Part shown: positions 11,682 through 23,189 of the stretch, piece after piece | Layout: every line of letters begins with the position of its first letter | Numbering within the stretch: position 1 is the first letter of the stretch | DNA from: Bacillus sp. FSL K6-3431 | GTDB lineage: Bacteria; Bacillota; Bacilli; Bacillales; Bacillaceae_C | Direction: 5' to 3' | Assembly (NCBI RefSeq): GCF_038002605.1 | Contig: NZ_JBBOCT010000001.1 | Location: 5,332,001-5,396,000 of the forward strand | Length of the DNA stretch: 64,000 bases | Notes under the pieces: model-generated | Seen by the model: the letters and a program-made list of their open reading frames with translations, nothing else | The model's database searches: none | What the model was told of the DNA's origin: nothing | Position numbers and translations under genes: made by a program

Positions 11682-12983
11682 GTGAAAAAAATATTAGTCG
11701 TTATTTGCATTCTCGCAGCGGGATTATTATCCATGTTACCGGCTCAAGCTAGTAATGATGGAGCGAATGTATATGTTATCCCAATCAAAGATGATGTCGA
11801 AAAAGGATTGAATGCATTTATCGATAGGGCAATTAGGACAGCTGAAGAGGGTAAAGCGGATTTAATTATTTTTGATATGAATACACCTGGGGGAGCAGTT
11901 GACGCAGCTCGGGATATCGGAAATCGCATTTCTAAAACAGATGTGCCAACAGTTACTTTTGTTAATTCCTGGGCTATTTCCGCGGGCTCATATATCGCTT
12001 TACACACAGATAAAATATACATGACGCCTAATGCTGTAATGGGTGCGGCGGCAGTAATTAATCAACAAGGAAATACAGCTGGTGAAAAAGCAGAAAGTAT
12101 GTGGCTTGCTGCAATGGAAGGTGCAGCCAAGCAAGGCGGCCGTGATCCCGATATTGCTAAAGCAATGGCAAACGGCGATATCGATCTACCCGATCTGAAA
12201 AAAAAGGGTGATCTATTGACATTGGAGTCAGACCAAGCATTAAAAGTAGGTTATTCTGAAGGTACAGTGAAAAATACAGATGAATTGCTTCAGAAGCTTG
12301 GCTACCCAGATGCTAACATCCATACTGTGGAATCTACTTTTGCGGAATCATTTGCAAGATTTATCACTAACCCGGTAGTTGTCCCAATCCTTTTATCCAT
12401 TGCTAGCCTTGGCCTTGTATTGGAATTGTATTCTCCAGGGTTTGGATTGTCAGGTGGAATGGGAATCAGTGCATTACTTTTATTTTTTTACGGTCATTAT
12501 ACCGCAGGCCTTGCGGGATATGAATCGATGGTATTGTTCATTCTAGGTATTGTTCTAATTGTAGCGGAGTTTTATCTCCCAGGAGGTATTGCCGGACTTC
12601 TGGGTGCTGTAGCAATCATCGGCAGTATATTAATGGCAGGTGGGAATATAGTCCATATGGCTATATCCATTATTATCGCCTTGTTTTTAGCTGTATTATC
12701 AATCATTATAATGGTAAAGGTGTTTGGTAAACGTATGAATATATTCAAACGACTCATTTTAACTGATTCAACGAATACAGAAAGTGGCTATGTTTCAAAT
12801 GTCAATCGCCTAGAATTGATTGGGCGTGAAGGAATGACAGTGACAGCACTAAGACCATCCGGTACAGCGAAAGTTGACGATGAGCGTCTTGATGTTATCG
12901 CTGAAGGTAGCTTTATTGAAAGTAATACAGCTGTAAAAGTAATAAAAGTGGAAGGTTCACGAATTGTAGTACGAGAATTATGA
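11682..12983 (+). CDS. yqeZ: NfeD-like membrane serine protease (YqeZ)
   Basis: The 433-residue protein has a cleavable signal peptide ending near MLPAQAS, a ClpP-class protease domain (about residues 25-210; IFDMNTPGGAVDAARDIG, then the serine region NSWAISAGSYIAL), four to five membrane segments, and a C-terminal NfeD OB-fold domain. Such proteins partner with flotillins, and floA follows within 35 bases. The GTG start is chosen because GAGGGGAGGGG lies just upstream. It is expected at the membrane as part of the SigW envelope-stress response. Confidence 0.92.
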   Translation: MKKILVVICILAAGLLSMLPAQASNDGANVYVIPIKDDVEKGLNAFIDRAIRTAEEGKADLIIFDMNTPGGAVDAARDIGNRISKTDVPTVTFVNSWAISAGSYIALHTDKIYMTPNAVMGAAAVINQQGNTAGEKAESMWLAAMEGAAKQGGRDPDIAKAMANGDIDLPDLKKKGDLLTLESDQALKVGYSEGTVKNTDELLQKLGYPDANIHTVESTFAESFARFITNPVVVPILLSIASLGLVLELYSPGFGLSGGMGISALLLFFYGHYTAGLAGYESMVLFILGIVLIVAEFYLPGGIAGLLGAVAIIGSILMAGGNIVHMAISIIIALFLAVLSIIIMVKVFGKRMNIFKRLILTDSTNTESGYVSNVNRLELIGREGMTVTALRPSGTAKVDDERLDVIAEGSFIESNTAVKVIKVEGSRIVVREL

Positions 12984-13016
12984 TAAAATGATATGTATAA
13001 AGAGGAGGAAATAAGT

Positions 13017-14030
13017 ATGGATTTGGGTATGGTTTTAGGTCCTGATACGGTATTTCTATTAGTGGCAATCGTAATCGGAATCATTGTTCTTGCAATTCTA
13101 TTTACATTTGTTCCAATTGGTCTTTGGATTTCAGCCATCTCGGCTGGAGTTAAAGTGGGGATATTTACATTAATTGGAATGAGATTGAGACGGGTTATTC
13201 CCGGTCGTGTAATCAACCCACTTATTAAAGCGCATAAAGCTGGTCTAAGTGTTTCTACAAATCAGTTGGAGAGTCATTATCTAGCTGGTGGTAACGTCGA
13301 CAGGGTAGTAAATGCTTTGATTGCAGCACAACGCGCAAACATTGATTTGGTGTTTGAACGTGCGGCAGCTATTGATCTTGCAGGTCGTGACGTGCTAGAA
13401 GCTGTACAAATGAGTGTAAATCCTAAAGTTATTGAAACGCCATTTATAGCGGGTGTGGCAATGAATGGGATTGAAGTGAAGGCTAAGGCAAGAATAACAG
13501 TACGAGCTAACATCGATCGTCTAGTCGGTGGTGCTGGTGAAGACACTGTAATCGCTCGTGTTGGTGAAGGGGTTATATCTACAATTGGTTCTAGTGCGAC
13601 GCATGAAAGAGTGCTTGAGAATCCAGATTCGATTTCACGTACAGTTCTTTCAAAAGGGCTTGATGCTGGAACAGCATTCGAAATCCTTTCGATAGATATT
13701 GCTGATGTTGATATCGGCAAAAATATCGGTGCTCAACTACAAACGGATCAAGCGGAAGCAGATAAGAAAATTGCTCAAGCGAAAGCGGAAGAAAGAAGAG
13801 CGATGGCTGTTGCTAATGAACAAGAGATGAAAGCCAAGGTAGAAGAAATGAGAGCGAAAGTAGTTGAAGCAGAAGCAGAAGTTCCGCTTGCAATGGCAGA
13901 TGCTCTTAAATCTGGTAATCTAGGCGTTATGGATTATTACTCGTTGAAAAATATTGATGCAGATTCAGATATGAGAGATTCAATCGGACGAATGACTCAA
14001 TCGAACGATACTAAAAAAGATCTGGACTAA
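13017..14030 (+). CDS. floA: Flotillin-like protein FloA
   Basis: FloA is an SPFH-family scaffold of functional membrane microdomains. The 337-residue protein has an N-terminal hydrophobic hairpin, the highly conserved [26 protein letters not shown] and [20 protein letters not shown], and a C-terminal coiled coil rich in A, E and K (about residues 235-295). The ATG at 13017 is preferred because AGAGGAGGAAA precedes it; an in-frame ATG at 12993 overlaps that site. It lies in the same transcript as the NfeD-like gene. Confidence 0.96.
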   Translation: MDLGMVLGPDTVFLLVAIVIGIIVLAILFTFVPIGLWISAISAGVKVGIFTLIGMRLRRVIPGRVINPLIKAHKAGLSVSTNQLESHYLAGGNVDRVVNALIAAQRANIDLVFERAAAIDLAGRDVLEAVQMSVNPKVIETPFIAGVAMNGIEVKAKARITVRANIDRLVGGAGEDTVIARVGEGVISTIGSSATHERVLENPDSISRTVLSKGLDAGTAFEILSIDIADVDIGKNIGAQLQTDQAEADKKIAQAKAEERRAMAVANEQEMKAKVEEMRAKVVEAEAEVPLAMADALKSGNLGVMDYYSLKNIDADSDMRDSIGRMTQSNDTKKDLD

Positions 14031-14064
14031 AAGTTATCTAACCGAATGAAAGGGGGTAACTCCT

Positions 14065-14550
14065 TTGGAACAATTTTTGTTGTTTGTTATCATAGGGATT
14101 ATAAGCTTGGTGCTAAAAGGCAAGAAAGCAAAACCTGAACAAGAACAACGCAGTCCGGCACAAAGACAATCAACGATTCAACCTACACACTCAAACATGG
14201 AGCAGCGTAGAGATATTAATAGAACTCCAGCAACTCCTTCGAGTGCACATGGAGCTGATCGCCAGTTTCAGCGTTTAGAGGAAATAGCAGAAAACTTGCT
14301 TACAAAAGCAAAACCCAAAATAATAAATAAACAAGAAGAGCTTCACCTTGAAATGGAAGAAATGAAGCGAAAAGAAGAAATTAATCGCACTAAGGCTACA
14401 AATGTTCGTGCTGTACATTCAAGTAATGGGCATAAAACAGAACAAGAAGTAAGCATTCCATTTCAATCTAAAGATATATTAAACGGAATTATTATGGCGG
14501 AGGTTTTGGGGCCGCCTAGGTCTAAGAAACCTTATCGTCGTAGATATTGA
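14065..14550 (+). CDS. Membrane-anchored hydrophilic protein of the floA operon
   Basis: I do not recognise a domain in this 161-residue protein. One N-terminal hydrophobic segment (MEQFLLFVIIGIISLVLKG) precedes a long, highly charged and Gln-rich stretch and a basic end (RSKKPYRRRY), so a single-pass anchor with a cytoplasmic tail is likely. It starts with TTG after AAAGGGGGT, 34 bases behind floA. It occupies the place of yqfB in the B. subtilis SigW operon, but I cannot confirm homology. Confidence 0.75.
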   Translation: MEQFLLFVIIGIISLVLKGKKAKPEQEQRSPAQRQSTIQPTHSNMEQRRDINRTPATPSSAHGADRQFQRLEEIAENLLTKAKPKIINKQEELHLEMEEMKRKEEINRTKATNVRAVHSSNGHKTEQEVSIPFQSKDILNGIIMAEVLGPPRSKKPYRRRY

Positions 14551-14585
14551 TGTAATATCTTCTGATCTGTAAATAACTGTGATGA

Positions 14586-14632
14586 AACCCCCTTTCTACT
14601 CATACATATGAGAGGAAAGGGGGTTCTTTTTT
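14586..14632 (+). terminator. Terminator-like hairpin overlapping the yqfC ribosome binding site
   Basis: AACCCCCTTT pairs with AAAGGGGGTT, with an inner CTCAT/ATGAG helix, followed by TTCTTTTTT. It has the form of an intrinsic terminator for the floA operon. The yqfC start codon begins immediately after the T run, so the yqfC ribosome binding site GAAAGGGGG lies in the 3' arm. Confidence 0.75.
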
Positions 14633-14917
14633 ATGGCCAAAAAGTGGACTCATAGCTTGCGGAAGTGGGTAGCGTCTAAAATGGACCTTCCTGCTGATGT
14701 TATGATGGATTTGCCCCGCGTTACAATGGTAGGGCAATTACACATCTATATAGAAAATCATAGGGGCCTCCTTATTTTTACTGATAGTGAGCTAAGGCTT
14801 CTGTTAAAACAAGGGCAGCTGCTAATTAAGGGAAAATCATTTGTTATTAAAACCATTCTGCCAGAGGAATTATTATTAGAAGGAAAAATAGAAGAGGTTC
14901 ATTATCTACATGAATAG
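14633..14917 (+). CDS. yqfC: Sporulation protein YqfC
   Basis: This 94-residue protein of the YabP/YqfC family (KKWTHSLRKWVASKMDLPADVMMDLPRVTMVG) is associated with the mother-cell programme; in B. subtilis yqfCD is SigE-dependent. Its molecular role is not known. Its binding site AAAGGGGG is in the 3' arm of a terminator-like hairpin. It is followed by yqfD. I found no clear SigE promoter upstream. Confidence 0.93.
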   Translation: MAKKWTHSLRKWVASKMDLPADVMMDLPRVTMVGQLHIYIENHRGLLIFTDSELRLLLKQGQLLIKGKSFVIKTILPEELLLEGKIEEVHYLHE

Positions 14918-14929
14918 GAGATGAGAGAG

Positions 14930-16117
14930 TTGAAGAATCAATGGTTTACATTCTTATCTGGCAGGGTGTTAGTGAATGCTCAAGGTAGTGGATTAGAGCG
15001 GTTGATCAATAAACTCGCTCGCTCTAACATTGCTTTGTGGAAATTGAAAAAGAAAACAAATGAGGAACTCTTATTTTATATTGCTCTTGGTGATTTACAT
15101 AAATTAAGAAAAGTTGTTCGCGGCTCTGATTGTCACATTTCCTTTTTGCGTGGGGAGGGTATCCCCTTTTTATGGAAACGCACGAAAAAAAATAGTGGTT
15201 TCGCTTTTGGGCTTTTTCTTTCTATTGTTTTAATATTATTATTGTCTAATATTACTTGGGGCATTCATATCGAAGGAGCTAATCCTGAAACGGAGCATAA
15301 AATCCGCAGAGAGTTAAATGCACTTGGAGTAAAGGTAGGGACTTTCCATTTTTTGAATGATGATCCGGAAATGATTCAGAAAAAGTTATCGGATAGAATA
15401 GAGAATTTGACTTGGATTGGTGTAGAGTTAAAAGGGACAACCTTTCATTTTAAGGTAGTTGAGAAAACAGAACCGGAGCTAATTGAGGAGAAAAGTCCAG
15501 CTCATCTTGTTGCAAAGAAAAAGGCAATTATTTCTCATATGTTTATTGAAAAGGGGAAGTCGTTAGTAAAAATTCATCAATATGTTGAAAAAGGGCAAAT
15601 GCTTGTTTCCGGTACGATTGGAAATGAAGACAAGCAGGTGAATATTCCGGCACGAGGAGAAGTTTGGGGGCATACATGGTATAATTCTAAAGTTGAATTT
15701 CCGTTGGAGTCATCGTTTCAAGTTTATAGTGGCGAGGAAAAAAGAATCCATTCATTGGAAATAGGTAAGCTGAATATTCCTGTTTGGGGTTTTGGAAAAA
15801 TACCTTTCTCTAAATATGAAACCGAAAAGGAAGAGCATGATTTACACTTTTTAGGGTGGAAACTTCCTATCAAATATGTGGATAAAACGTTACGGGAAAA
15901 AGAAGAAAGTCACAGATCATTAACGAAAAAAGAAGCAATTGAAGCAGCTAAGGAATTAGCGAAAAGAGATTTAAAAATAAATATTCCGGAAGATGCTCGC
16001 CTTGATAAAGAATATATTTTGCATGAAGATGTAGAGAATGGTAAAGTTAAACTATCAATAAATTTCCAGGTGATTGAAAATATTGCTGAAGAAAAAACAA
16101 TCATTCAAGGGGACTAG
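14930..16117 (+). CDS. yqfD: Sporulation protein YqfD
   Basis: This is a YqfD-family membrane protein required in the mother cell around engulfment (stage IV in older naming). It has about 395 residues, a basic N-terminal domain, one strong membrane segment near residues 88-108 (FGLFLSIVLILLL), and a large extracytoplasmic domain. I prefer the TTG at 14930 (KNQWFTFLSGRVLV) because GGAGATGAGAG precedes it; an ATG at 14921 would add three residues but abuts its own AGGAG. It is translationally close to yqfC and phoH. Confidence 0.9.
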   Translation: MKNQWFTFLSGRVLVNAQGSGLERLINKLARSNIALWKLKKKTNEELLFYIALGDLHKLRKVVRGSDCHISFLRGEGIPFLWKRTKKNSGFAFGLFLSIVLILLLSNITWGIHIEGANPETEHKIRRELNALGVKVGTFHFLNDDPEMIQKKLSDRIENLTWIGVELKGTTFHFKVVEKTEPELIEEKSPAHLVAKKKAIISHMFIEKGKSLVKIHQYVEKGQMLVSGTIGNEDKQVNIPARGEVWGHTWYNSKVEFPLESSFQVYSGEEKRIHSLEIGKLNIPVWGFGKIPFSKYETEKEEHDLHFLGWKLPIKYVDKTLREKEESHRSLTKKEAIEAAKELAKRDLKINIPEDARLDKEYILHEDVENGKVKLSINFQVIENIAEEKTIIQGD

Positions 16118-16120
16118 CGA

Positions 16121-17095
16121 ATGTCAGAAGAATTGAAAGCTCAACAAATGGAGTTAGAAAATGCTAATGAAGCATTGATTTTATTCGGCAATGCCGATAT
16201 CAACTTGAAAATGTTAGAAAAAGAATTTAATGTAGCGATTGTAACTCGTGGAGAAACGGTGAATGTCACAGGCGAGAGTGACTCTGTTATTATGGCTGTG
16301 GAAACACTTAAACAATTACTACGTGTTATTCGTAGTGGTGTCCATATTACTGAGCGGGATGTTTCATACGCCGTTCAATTAGCCAACCAGGATAAGATAG
16401 AATACTTCTCGGAGCTTTACGAAGAGGAAATAGCCCGAAATATTCATGGGAAGGCTATTCGGATTAAAACATTAGGCCAACGATATTATATCGATGCCAT
16501 AAAAAAAAGAGATCTCGTATTTGGGATTGGTCCAGCGGGTACCGGAAAAACATATCTCTCTGTAGTAATGGCTGTAAACGCCTTGAAAAAAAATCAAGTT
16601 AATAAAATAATTTTAACTAGACCTGCTGTTGAAGCTGGTGAAAGTTTAGGATTTTTACCAGGAGATCTTAAAGAAAAGGTAGATCCGTATTTAAGACCTT
16701 TATATGATGCCCTTCATGATGTCCTAGGAGCGGAGCATACCCAAAGGCTTATAGATAGGGAAACGATTGAAATAGCGCCACTGGCGTATATGAGAGGCCG
16801 AACGCTAGATGATGCTTTCGTTATTTTAGATGAGGCGCAAAATACGACTCAAGCGCAAATGAAAATGTTTCTAACTAGACTTGGTTTTGGGTCTAAAATG
16901 GTGATAACTGGTGATGCAACACAAGTTGACTTGCCTAAAGGTGCCAAGTCTGGCCTCGCCGCTGCGGAATCTATCCTCAATGGTGTGAATGGCGTTGCTT
17001 TTATACACCTAACCCAAAATGATGTGGTGCGACATCCACTTGTGGCACGTATTATCGAAGCATATGAGCGGATCGACGAAAAACCCGGACAATGA
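16121..17095 (+). CDS. phoH: PhoH-family ATPase
   Basis: This is a PhoH-like (YbeZ type) P-loop ATPase of 324 residues. Visible motifs are an N-terminal KH-like region, Walker A GPAGTGKT at 137-144, TRPAVEAGESLGFLPGD, and Walker B AFVILDEAQN. The ybeZ-ybeY linkage seen in many bacteria is kept here, with pgpH in between, and suggests a role in rRNA maturation. It starts three bases after yqfD. Its last codons form the 5' arm of the following terminator. Confidence 0.94.
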   Translation: MSEELKAQQMELENANEALILFGNADINLKMLEKEFNVAIVTRGETVNVTGESDSVIMAVETLKQLLRVIRSGVHITERDVSYAVQLANQDKIEYFSELYEEEIARNIHGKAIRIKTLGQRYYIDAIKKRDLVFGIGPAGTGKTYLSVVMAVNALKKNQVNKIILTRPAVEAGESLGFLPGDLKEKVDPYLRPLYDALHDVLGAEHTQRLIDRETIEIAPLAYMRGRTLDDAFVILDEAQNTTQAQMKMFLTRLGFGSKMVITGDATQVDLPKGAKSGLAAAESILNGVNGVAFIHLTQNDVVRHPLVARIIEAYERIDEKPGQ

Positions 17096-17109
17096 GCTCC
17101 GGGTTTTTC
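17081..17109 (+). terminator. Terminator overlapping the 3' end of phoH
   Basis: AAACCCGGA inside the last phoH codons pairs with TCCGGGTTT, followed by TTTC. The stop codon of phoH lies in the loop. Confidence 0.88.
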
Positions 17110-17217
17110 TGTGTTTTTGAATAAATGGCAAATTACGGATGTATTCTATAGCAAAAACTGCTATTATCTTACATAGGTAATTATATTTTGGGGGTTATAG
17201 CAGTTAGGGGGAGTTTT

Positions 17218-19407
17218 ATGGACTTTCAAGTATATATAAGCAAAATACGAAAAATATTAGGTTATAAGGTTTTTACATCGATTATTTATGGCCTGCTGGC
17301 AATCGTATTATTTGTCATTTTATATCACAATGTTAAGCCAGAAACATATGACATGGAACTTTTTTCAGTCGCGGAAAATACAATACGCGCACCTAAGACG
17401 GTGGAAGATGAAGTGAAAACCGAAGAAGAAAGAGTAAATGCTGCTGAAGAAGTTGAAAAGGTTTACGTGATGAAAAAAGAAATGGCACAAAATAGGGTGC
17501 TATTGTTAACGTCGATATTTGATTTCGTAAAAGAAACAAATCAAGAGTTTGATCGATTAAGAGAAAATGAAAAAGAAAAAAATCAAGATAAAGAAGCCGA
17601 TAACGCAACGATTCAACCGAGGCTAACATTATTAAAAACAAAATTAACAGAAAATGTTTCAGAGGATATTACAAATTCTATATCAGATAAAATTTTAACC
17701 TCATTACTTGAAACTGATGCTACTTTGCGGGATCAAACAAAAGAAGCAGTCATTTCTAATGTAGAGACAGTGATGAATGAGAGAATCCGAGAAGAACAAA
17801 TCGTTAAAACAAAAGAACATCTTGCGAACCGGATAAAGGCGGTTGAACTTCCAGTCGCAATGGAAGATGCAGCATTACAGTTGGGACAGTACGCGATTAT
17901 AGCGAATGATTTATATGATCCAGACTTAACAGAAGAAAGGAAAAAACAGGCAATGCAGGGTGTGGAACCTGTGAAAATTCTCCAAGGTCAAATTATTGCA
18001 CAAGAAGGCCACTTAATTGATCGAGAAACATATCGACAATTAGAAATGTTGGGTCTACTAAAAAATAATCCAACGCCGAAGCCGTTAATTGGTCTTGCTA
18101 TTTTTGTTGTCATTGCCATTGGAACCATCTACATTCACTTTTCTAGGGTCCAAAGATCGGAAGAGAAAAAACAAAGTTATTTAATGCTTGTTAGTTTAAT
18201 ATTTATTTGTTCCTTACTAATCATGAAAATAATTGGATTAATGGAAGCGGTAAATGTTTATAATATCGCTTATATATTTCCAGCGGCCATGGCGCCAATG
18301 TTAATCAAAATTTTGCTGAATGAACGCTTCGCGCTGATTATGACTATTCTAATGGCCGCCTGCGGAAGTATAGTATTCAATGATGGGATTTCTGGTACAA
18401 TTGATGTGGAAATAGCTGTTTATATTTTATTTAGCGGGTTGGCAGGTGTTTTATTTTTATCTGGTAGGAATGAAAGACACCAAATATTACGCTCAGGGAT
18501 GTTTATATCTGGGGTAAATATTTTACTTATATTTTTCTTGCAGCTAATAGGAAGCGGGCAATTTACAGCAGTTGAATATACTTATTATGTCATATTCGCT
18601 GTGGTTTCCGGTGTGGTTTCAGCTATTTTGACAATTGGTCTTCTACCGTTTTTTGAAGCCGGATTTGGCATGTTATCAACTATTCGATTAATAGAGCTTT
18701 CCAGTCCAAATCACCCACTAATAAAGAAAATACTTACCGATGCACCAGGAACATATCATCATAGTGTAATGGTTGCCAATCTAGCCGAATCAGCATGCGA
18801 GGTAATTGGAGCAAATGGACTATTAGCGCGAGTAGGTTGCTATTATCACGACGTTGGTAAAACAAAGCGACCACATTTTTTCATAGAAAATCAAATAAAT
18901 ATTGAAAATCCGCATAATCAACTTCCCCCTGAAACGAGTAAAGATATTATCATTTCGCATGTATGTGATGGGGTTGCGGAATTGAAAAAACATAAACTGC
19001 CTAAAGAAATTATTGATATTGCGGAACAACATCATGGCACAAGTTTATTGAAATTTTTCTATTACAAAGCAAAAGAAAAAAATGATAAAATTAGTGAAAA
19101 GGAATTTAGATATCCTGGTCCTAAGCCGCAAACAAAAGAGGCAGCAATCATAAGTCTTGCAGATAGCGTTGAAGCAGCTGTAAGATCTATGAATCAGCCG
19201 ACGCCCGAAGAAATTCGATCGCTTGTGCACAATATTATGCAAGACAAACTAGTAGACGGACAGTTTAATGAATGTGATCTCACACTAAAAGAAATTGAAG
19301 TGGTAAACAAGACATTTTGTGAGATATTAAACGGGATTTTTCATTCTAGAATTGAATATCCTGATTTTAAACAAAAAAAGGTGGTGAGTGGAAATGCTAC
19401 AAATTGA
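17218..19407 (+). CDS. pgpH: Cyclic-di-AMP phosphodiesterase PgpH (7TM-HD)
   Basis: This is a YqfF-type 7TMR-HD protein of about 729 residues: N-terminal membrane segment, a long extracytoplasmic 7TMR-HDED domain (to about residue 275), seven membrane helices, and a cytoplasmic HD phosphohydrolase domain with CYYHDVGKTKRPHFF. Family members hydrolyse c-di-AMP to pApA. The ATG at 17218 follows TAGGGGGAG at a good distance; an in-frame TTG at 17188 has no match. ybeY overlaps its 3' end. Confidence 0.94.
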   Translation: MDFQVYISKIRKILGYKVFTSIIYGLLAIVLFVILYHNVKPETYDMELFSVAENTIRAPKTVEDEVKTEEERVNAAEEVEKVYVMKKEMAQNRVLLLTSIFDFVKETNQEFDRLRENEKEKNQDKEADNATIQPRLTLLKTKLTENVSEDITNSISDKILTSLLETDATLRDQTKEAVISNVETVMNERIREEQIVKTKEHLANRIKAVELPVAMEDAALQLGQYAIIANDLYDPDLTEERKKQAMQGVEPVKILQGQIIAQEGHLIDRETYRQLEMLGLLKNNPTPKPLIGLAIFVVIAIGTIYIHFSRVQRSEEKKQSYLMLVSLIFICSLLIMKIIGLMEAVNVYNIAYIFPAAMAPMLIKILLNERFALIMTILMAACGSIVFNDGISGTIDVEIAVYILFSGLAGVLFLSGRNERHQILRSGMFISGVNILLIFFLQLIGSGQFTAVEYTYYVIFAVVSGVVSAILTIGLLPFFEAGFGMLSTIRLIELSSPNHPLIKKILTDAPGTYHHSVMVANLAESACEVIGANGLLARVGCYYHDVGKTKRPHFFIENQINIENPHNQLPPETSKDIIISHVCDGVAELKKHKLPKEIIDIAEQHHGTSLLKFFYYKAKEKNDKISEKEFRYPGPKPQTKEAAIISLADSVEAAVRSMNQPTPEEIRSLVHNIMQDKLVDGQFNECDLTLKEIEVVNKTFCEILNGIFHSRIEYPDFKQKKVVSGNATN

Positions 19408-19861
19408 TATTATTGATGAAACGCAAAAGCTAACAGAAGAGCATATGGATATGATGGAAGGAATTTTGAATTATGCGGCGATTCAAGAGGGAGTAGAAGA
19501 AGGCAGTGAAGTATCAGTAACGATCGTGTCGAATCAAGAAATCCAAGAAATAAATAAAACATATCGAGGGAAAGATCAACCAACTGATGTGATTTCATTT
19601 GCTATGGAGGAACTTGGGGAAGGTGAGATAAAAGTCATTGGGGAAGGAATCCCGCGTGTGCTAGGTGATATTATTATATCTTTTGAAAAAACCAAAGAGC
19701 AGGCTGATGCGTACGATCATACTTTTAGTCGAGAACTAGGATTTCTAGCTATACATGGTTTATTACATTTACTAGGGTATGATCATCTAAATAAGGATGA
19801 TGAACAGAGAATGTTTTCCAGACAAAAAACGATTCTAGATGGATATGGCCTTGAAAGATAA
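19394..19861 (+). CDS. ybeY: Endoribonuclease YbeY
   Basis: YbeY is a zinc-dependent RNase involved in 16S rRNA 3'-end maturation and ribosome quality control. The 155-residue protein carries the metal site HGLLHLLGYDH at 121-131 and the conserved TDVISFAMEE. The ATG at 19394 lies inside the end of pgpH (overlap of 14 bases) and is preceded by AAGGTGGTGAG; a GTG two codons earlier is the alternative. dgkA overlaps its own 3' end. Confidence 0.95.
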   Translation: MLQIDIIDETQKLTEEHMDMMEGILNYAAIQEGVEEGSEVSVTIVSNQEIQEINKTYRGKDQPTDVISFAMEELGEGEIKVIGEGIPRVLGDIIISFEKTKEQADAYDHTFSRELGFLAIHGLLHLLGYDHLNKDDEQRMFSRQKTILDGYGLER

Positions 19862-20228
19862 GCGTAGTTTTTTCGGACGACTAGCTGCATCTTTCAAATA
19901 TGCTTTTCAAGGTTTATCGCATGTGATAAAGAAAGAAAGGAATTTCCAAATCCATCTGGTGATAGCGACATTAATTATTCTATTATCTATTATTTTGGAT
20001 CTAAATAGGTTTGAGTGGATTGTTATCCTATTATCTATTTGCGGTGTCCTCGTACTTGAGCTTATTAATTCAGCCATAGAGCGAGTAGTTGACCTTATAA
20101 CGCTTGATACAAACCCTTTAGCTAAGCAAGCAAAAGACATTTCCGCTACTGCGGTCCTACTATGTGCGATTACGGCCGCAATCATTGGATTTATCATATT
20201 AGGACCAAAGCTACTCGCATTGTGGTAA
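19839..20228 (+). CDS. dgkA: Diacylglycerol/undecaprenol kinase
   Basis: This is a small integral membrane lipid kinase (129 residues, three hydrophobic helices) with the family active-site segment VLELINSAIERVVDLIT. In Gram-positive bacteria this family mainly phosphorylates undecaprenol, feeding the cell-wall lipid carrier pool. It overlaps ybeY by 23 bases and has no obvious ribosome binding site, which suggests translational coupling. ATG at 19845 is an alternative start. Confidence 0.93.
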   Translation: MDMALKDKRSFFGRLAASFKYAFQGLSHVIKKERNFQIHLVIATLIILLSIILDLNRFEWIVILLSICGVLVLELINSAIERVVDLITLDTNPLAKQAKDISATAVLLCAITAAIIGFIILGPKLLALW

Positions 20229-21961
<1,733 letters not shown>

Positions 21962-22225
21962 GCCTGTACGATGAACGATCAAAACATAGTTTTTCTTACA
22001 AAAAATTCATGAATAAGCTGTACACACTGGCTTTCTGTCTGAATGGCTATTTATTCAATGAACCTTGTAAATAATTGATTTTGCACACAGAAATGAGTAA
22101 TGTGCTTATGTTGAATAAGTAATTGGGTATATTAACATATTTTACGTTGTATCTTCCTTGTCCTTACGGAAAAAGTAAACATGTAAAGAAAGAATTATTT
22201 CAAAACATGGAAAGGCGGGAATAAA

Positions 22226-22369
22226 ATGTATGAATTCACGTGGAGAGTTTTTAAAGAAACAGGTAATGTAGATATCTACTTACTTCTGAAGGAACTTGAA
22301 AAAGAAGAGCATATGAGTATTCTGCCGTATATGGAAAATGGACCTGAAATAGACTATCCTGTTACTTAA
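22226..22369 (+). CDS. yqzL: YqzL-family small protein
   Basis: A 47-residue protein (MYEFTWRVFKETGNVDIYLL at the start) preceded by AAAGGCGGG. YqzL-family proteins of similar length, with the FTW..F..TGN.D.YL pattern, lie between era and recO in bacilli, as here. Function is unknown. The 264 bases between era and this gene hold no other recognisable feature. Confidence 0.85.
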   Translation: MYEFTWRVFKETGNVDIYLLLKELEKEEHMSILPYMENGPEIDYPVT

Positions 22370-22426
22370 TTTCATCCTGTTCTGCCCTGAATTGCGGACA
22401 TTCGCTAAGAAAGGGAAGATGTGTAG

Positions 22427-23179
22427 ATGTTGCAAAAATACGAGGGAATCATTATTCGAACAACTGATTATGGTGAATCACATAAGATTGTTGTTATTTA
22501 CAGCAGAGAAGCTGGGAAAATTGCAGGGATGGCTAGGGGAGCAAAAAAACCGAGTAGCCGTCTAGCTGGAGCTTCTCAGCTCTTTACATATGGTCACTTC
22601 CTTATCCAATCGGGACGAGGATTAGGTACAATGCAGCAAGCGGAAATGATATCTTCCTTAAGAGCGATTAGAGAAGATATATTTAAGACCGCTTATGCTG
22701 CTTATGTAGTTGATTTACTTGATAAAAGCACAGATGAAAATGAACGAAATCCTTTTTTATTTGAACTGCTATCACAAACCTTGCATTATATAAATGAAGG
22801 TCATGACCCAGATATTGTTACACATATTTTTGAAATGAAGATGTTAAGTGTCATTGGGTTATATCCCGAGATGGGAAAATGTGTGATGTGTGGAAATACG
22901 GAGGCACAATTCGGTTTTACGATAAAAGAAAACGGCTTAATATGTCATCAATGTTTTGATAAAGACCCGCATTTTTTACCGTTATCACAAAATGCGGTAA
23001 AACTTTTAAGAGTATTTTATTTTTTTGATATGCAAAGGCTTGGATCTATTTCGGTGAAACCTGAAACGAAAAAAGAATTGAAACAGTTCTTTGATTTATA
23101 TTATGATGAATTTTCTGGTCTTCAACTTAAATCAAAACGTTTTTTAGATCAATTAGATAATCTTAAAGGCAAGATTTAG
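22427..23179 (+). CDS. recO: DNA repair protein RecO
   Basis: RecO is a recombination mediator that, with RecR, loads RecA on SSB-coated DNA. The 250-residue protein has an N-terminal OB fold (starting MLQKYEGIIIRTTDYGESHKI), a helical middle, and a zinc motif CVMCG...CHQC at about residues 148-176. It follows yqzL and precedes the glyQS T-box. Confidence 0.95.
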   Translation: MLQKYEGIIIRTTDYGESHKIVVIYSREAGKIAGMARGAKKPSSRLAGASQLFTYGHFLIQSGRGLGTMQQAEMISSLRAIREDIFKTAYAAYVVDLLDKSTDENERNPFLFELLSQTLHYINEGHDPDIVTHIFEMKMLSVIGLYPEMGKCVMCGNTEAQFGFTIKENGLICHQCFDKDPHFLPLSQNAVKLLRVFYFFDMQRLGSISVKPETKKELKQFFDLYYDEFSGLQLKSKRFLDQLDNLKGKI

Positions 23180-23189
23180 ACGATTATCA

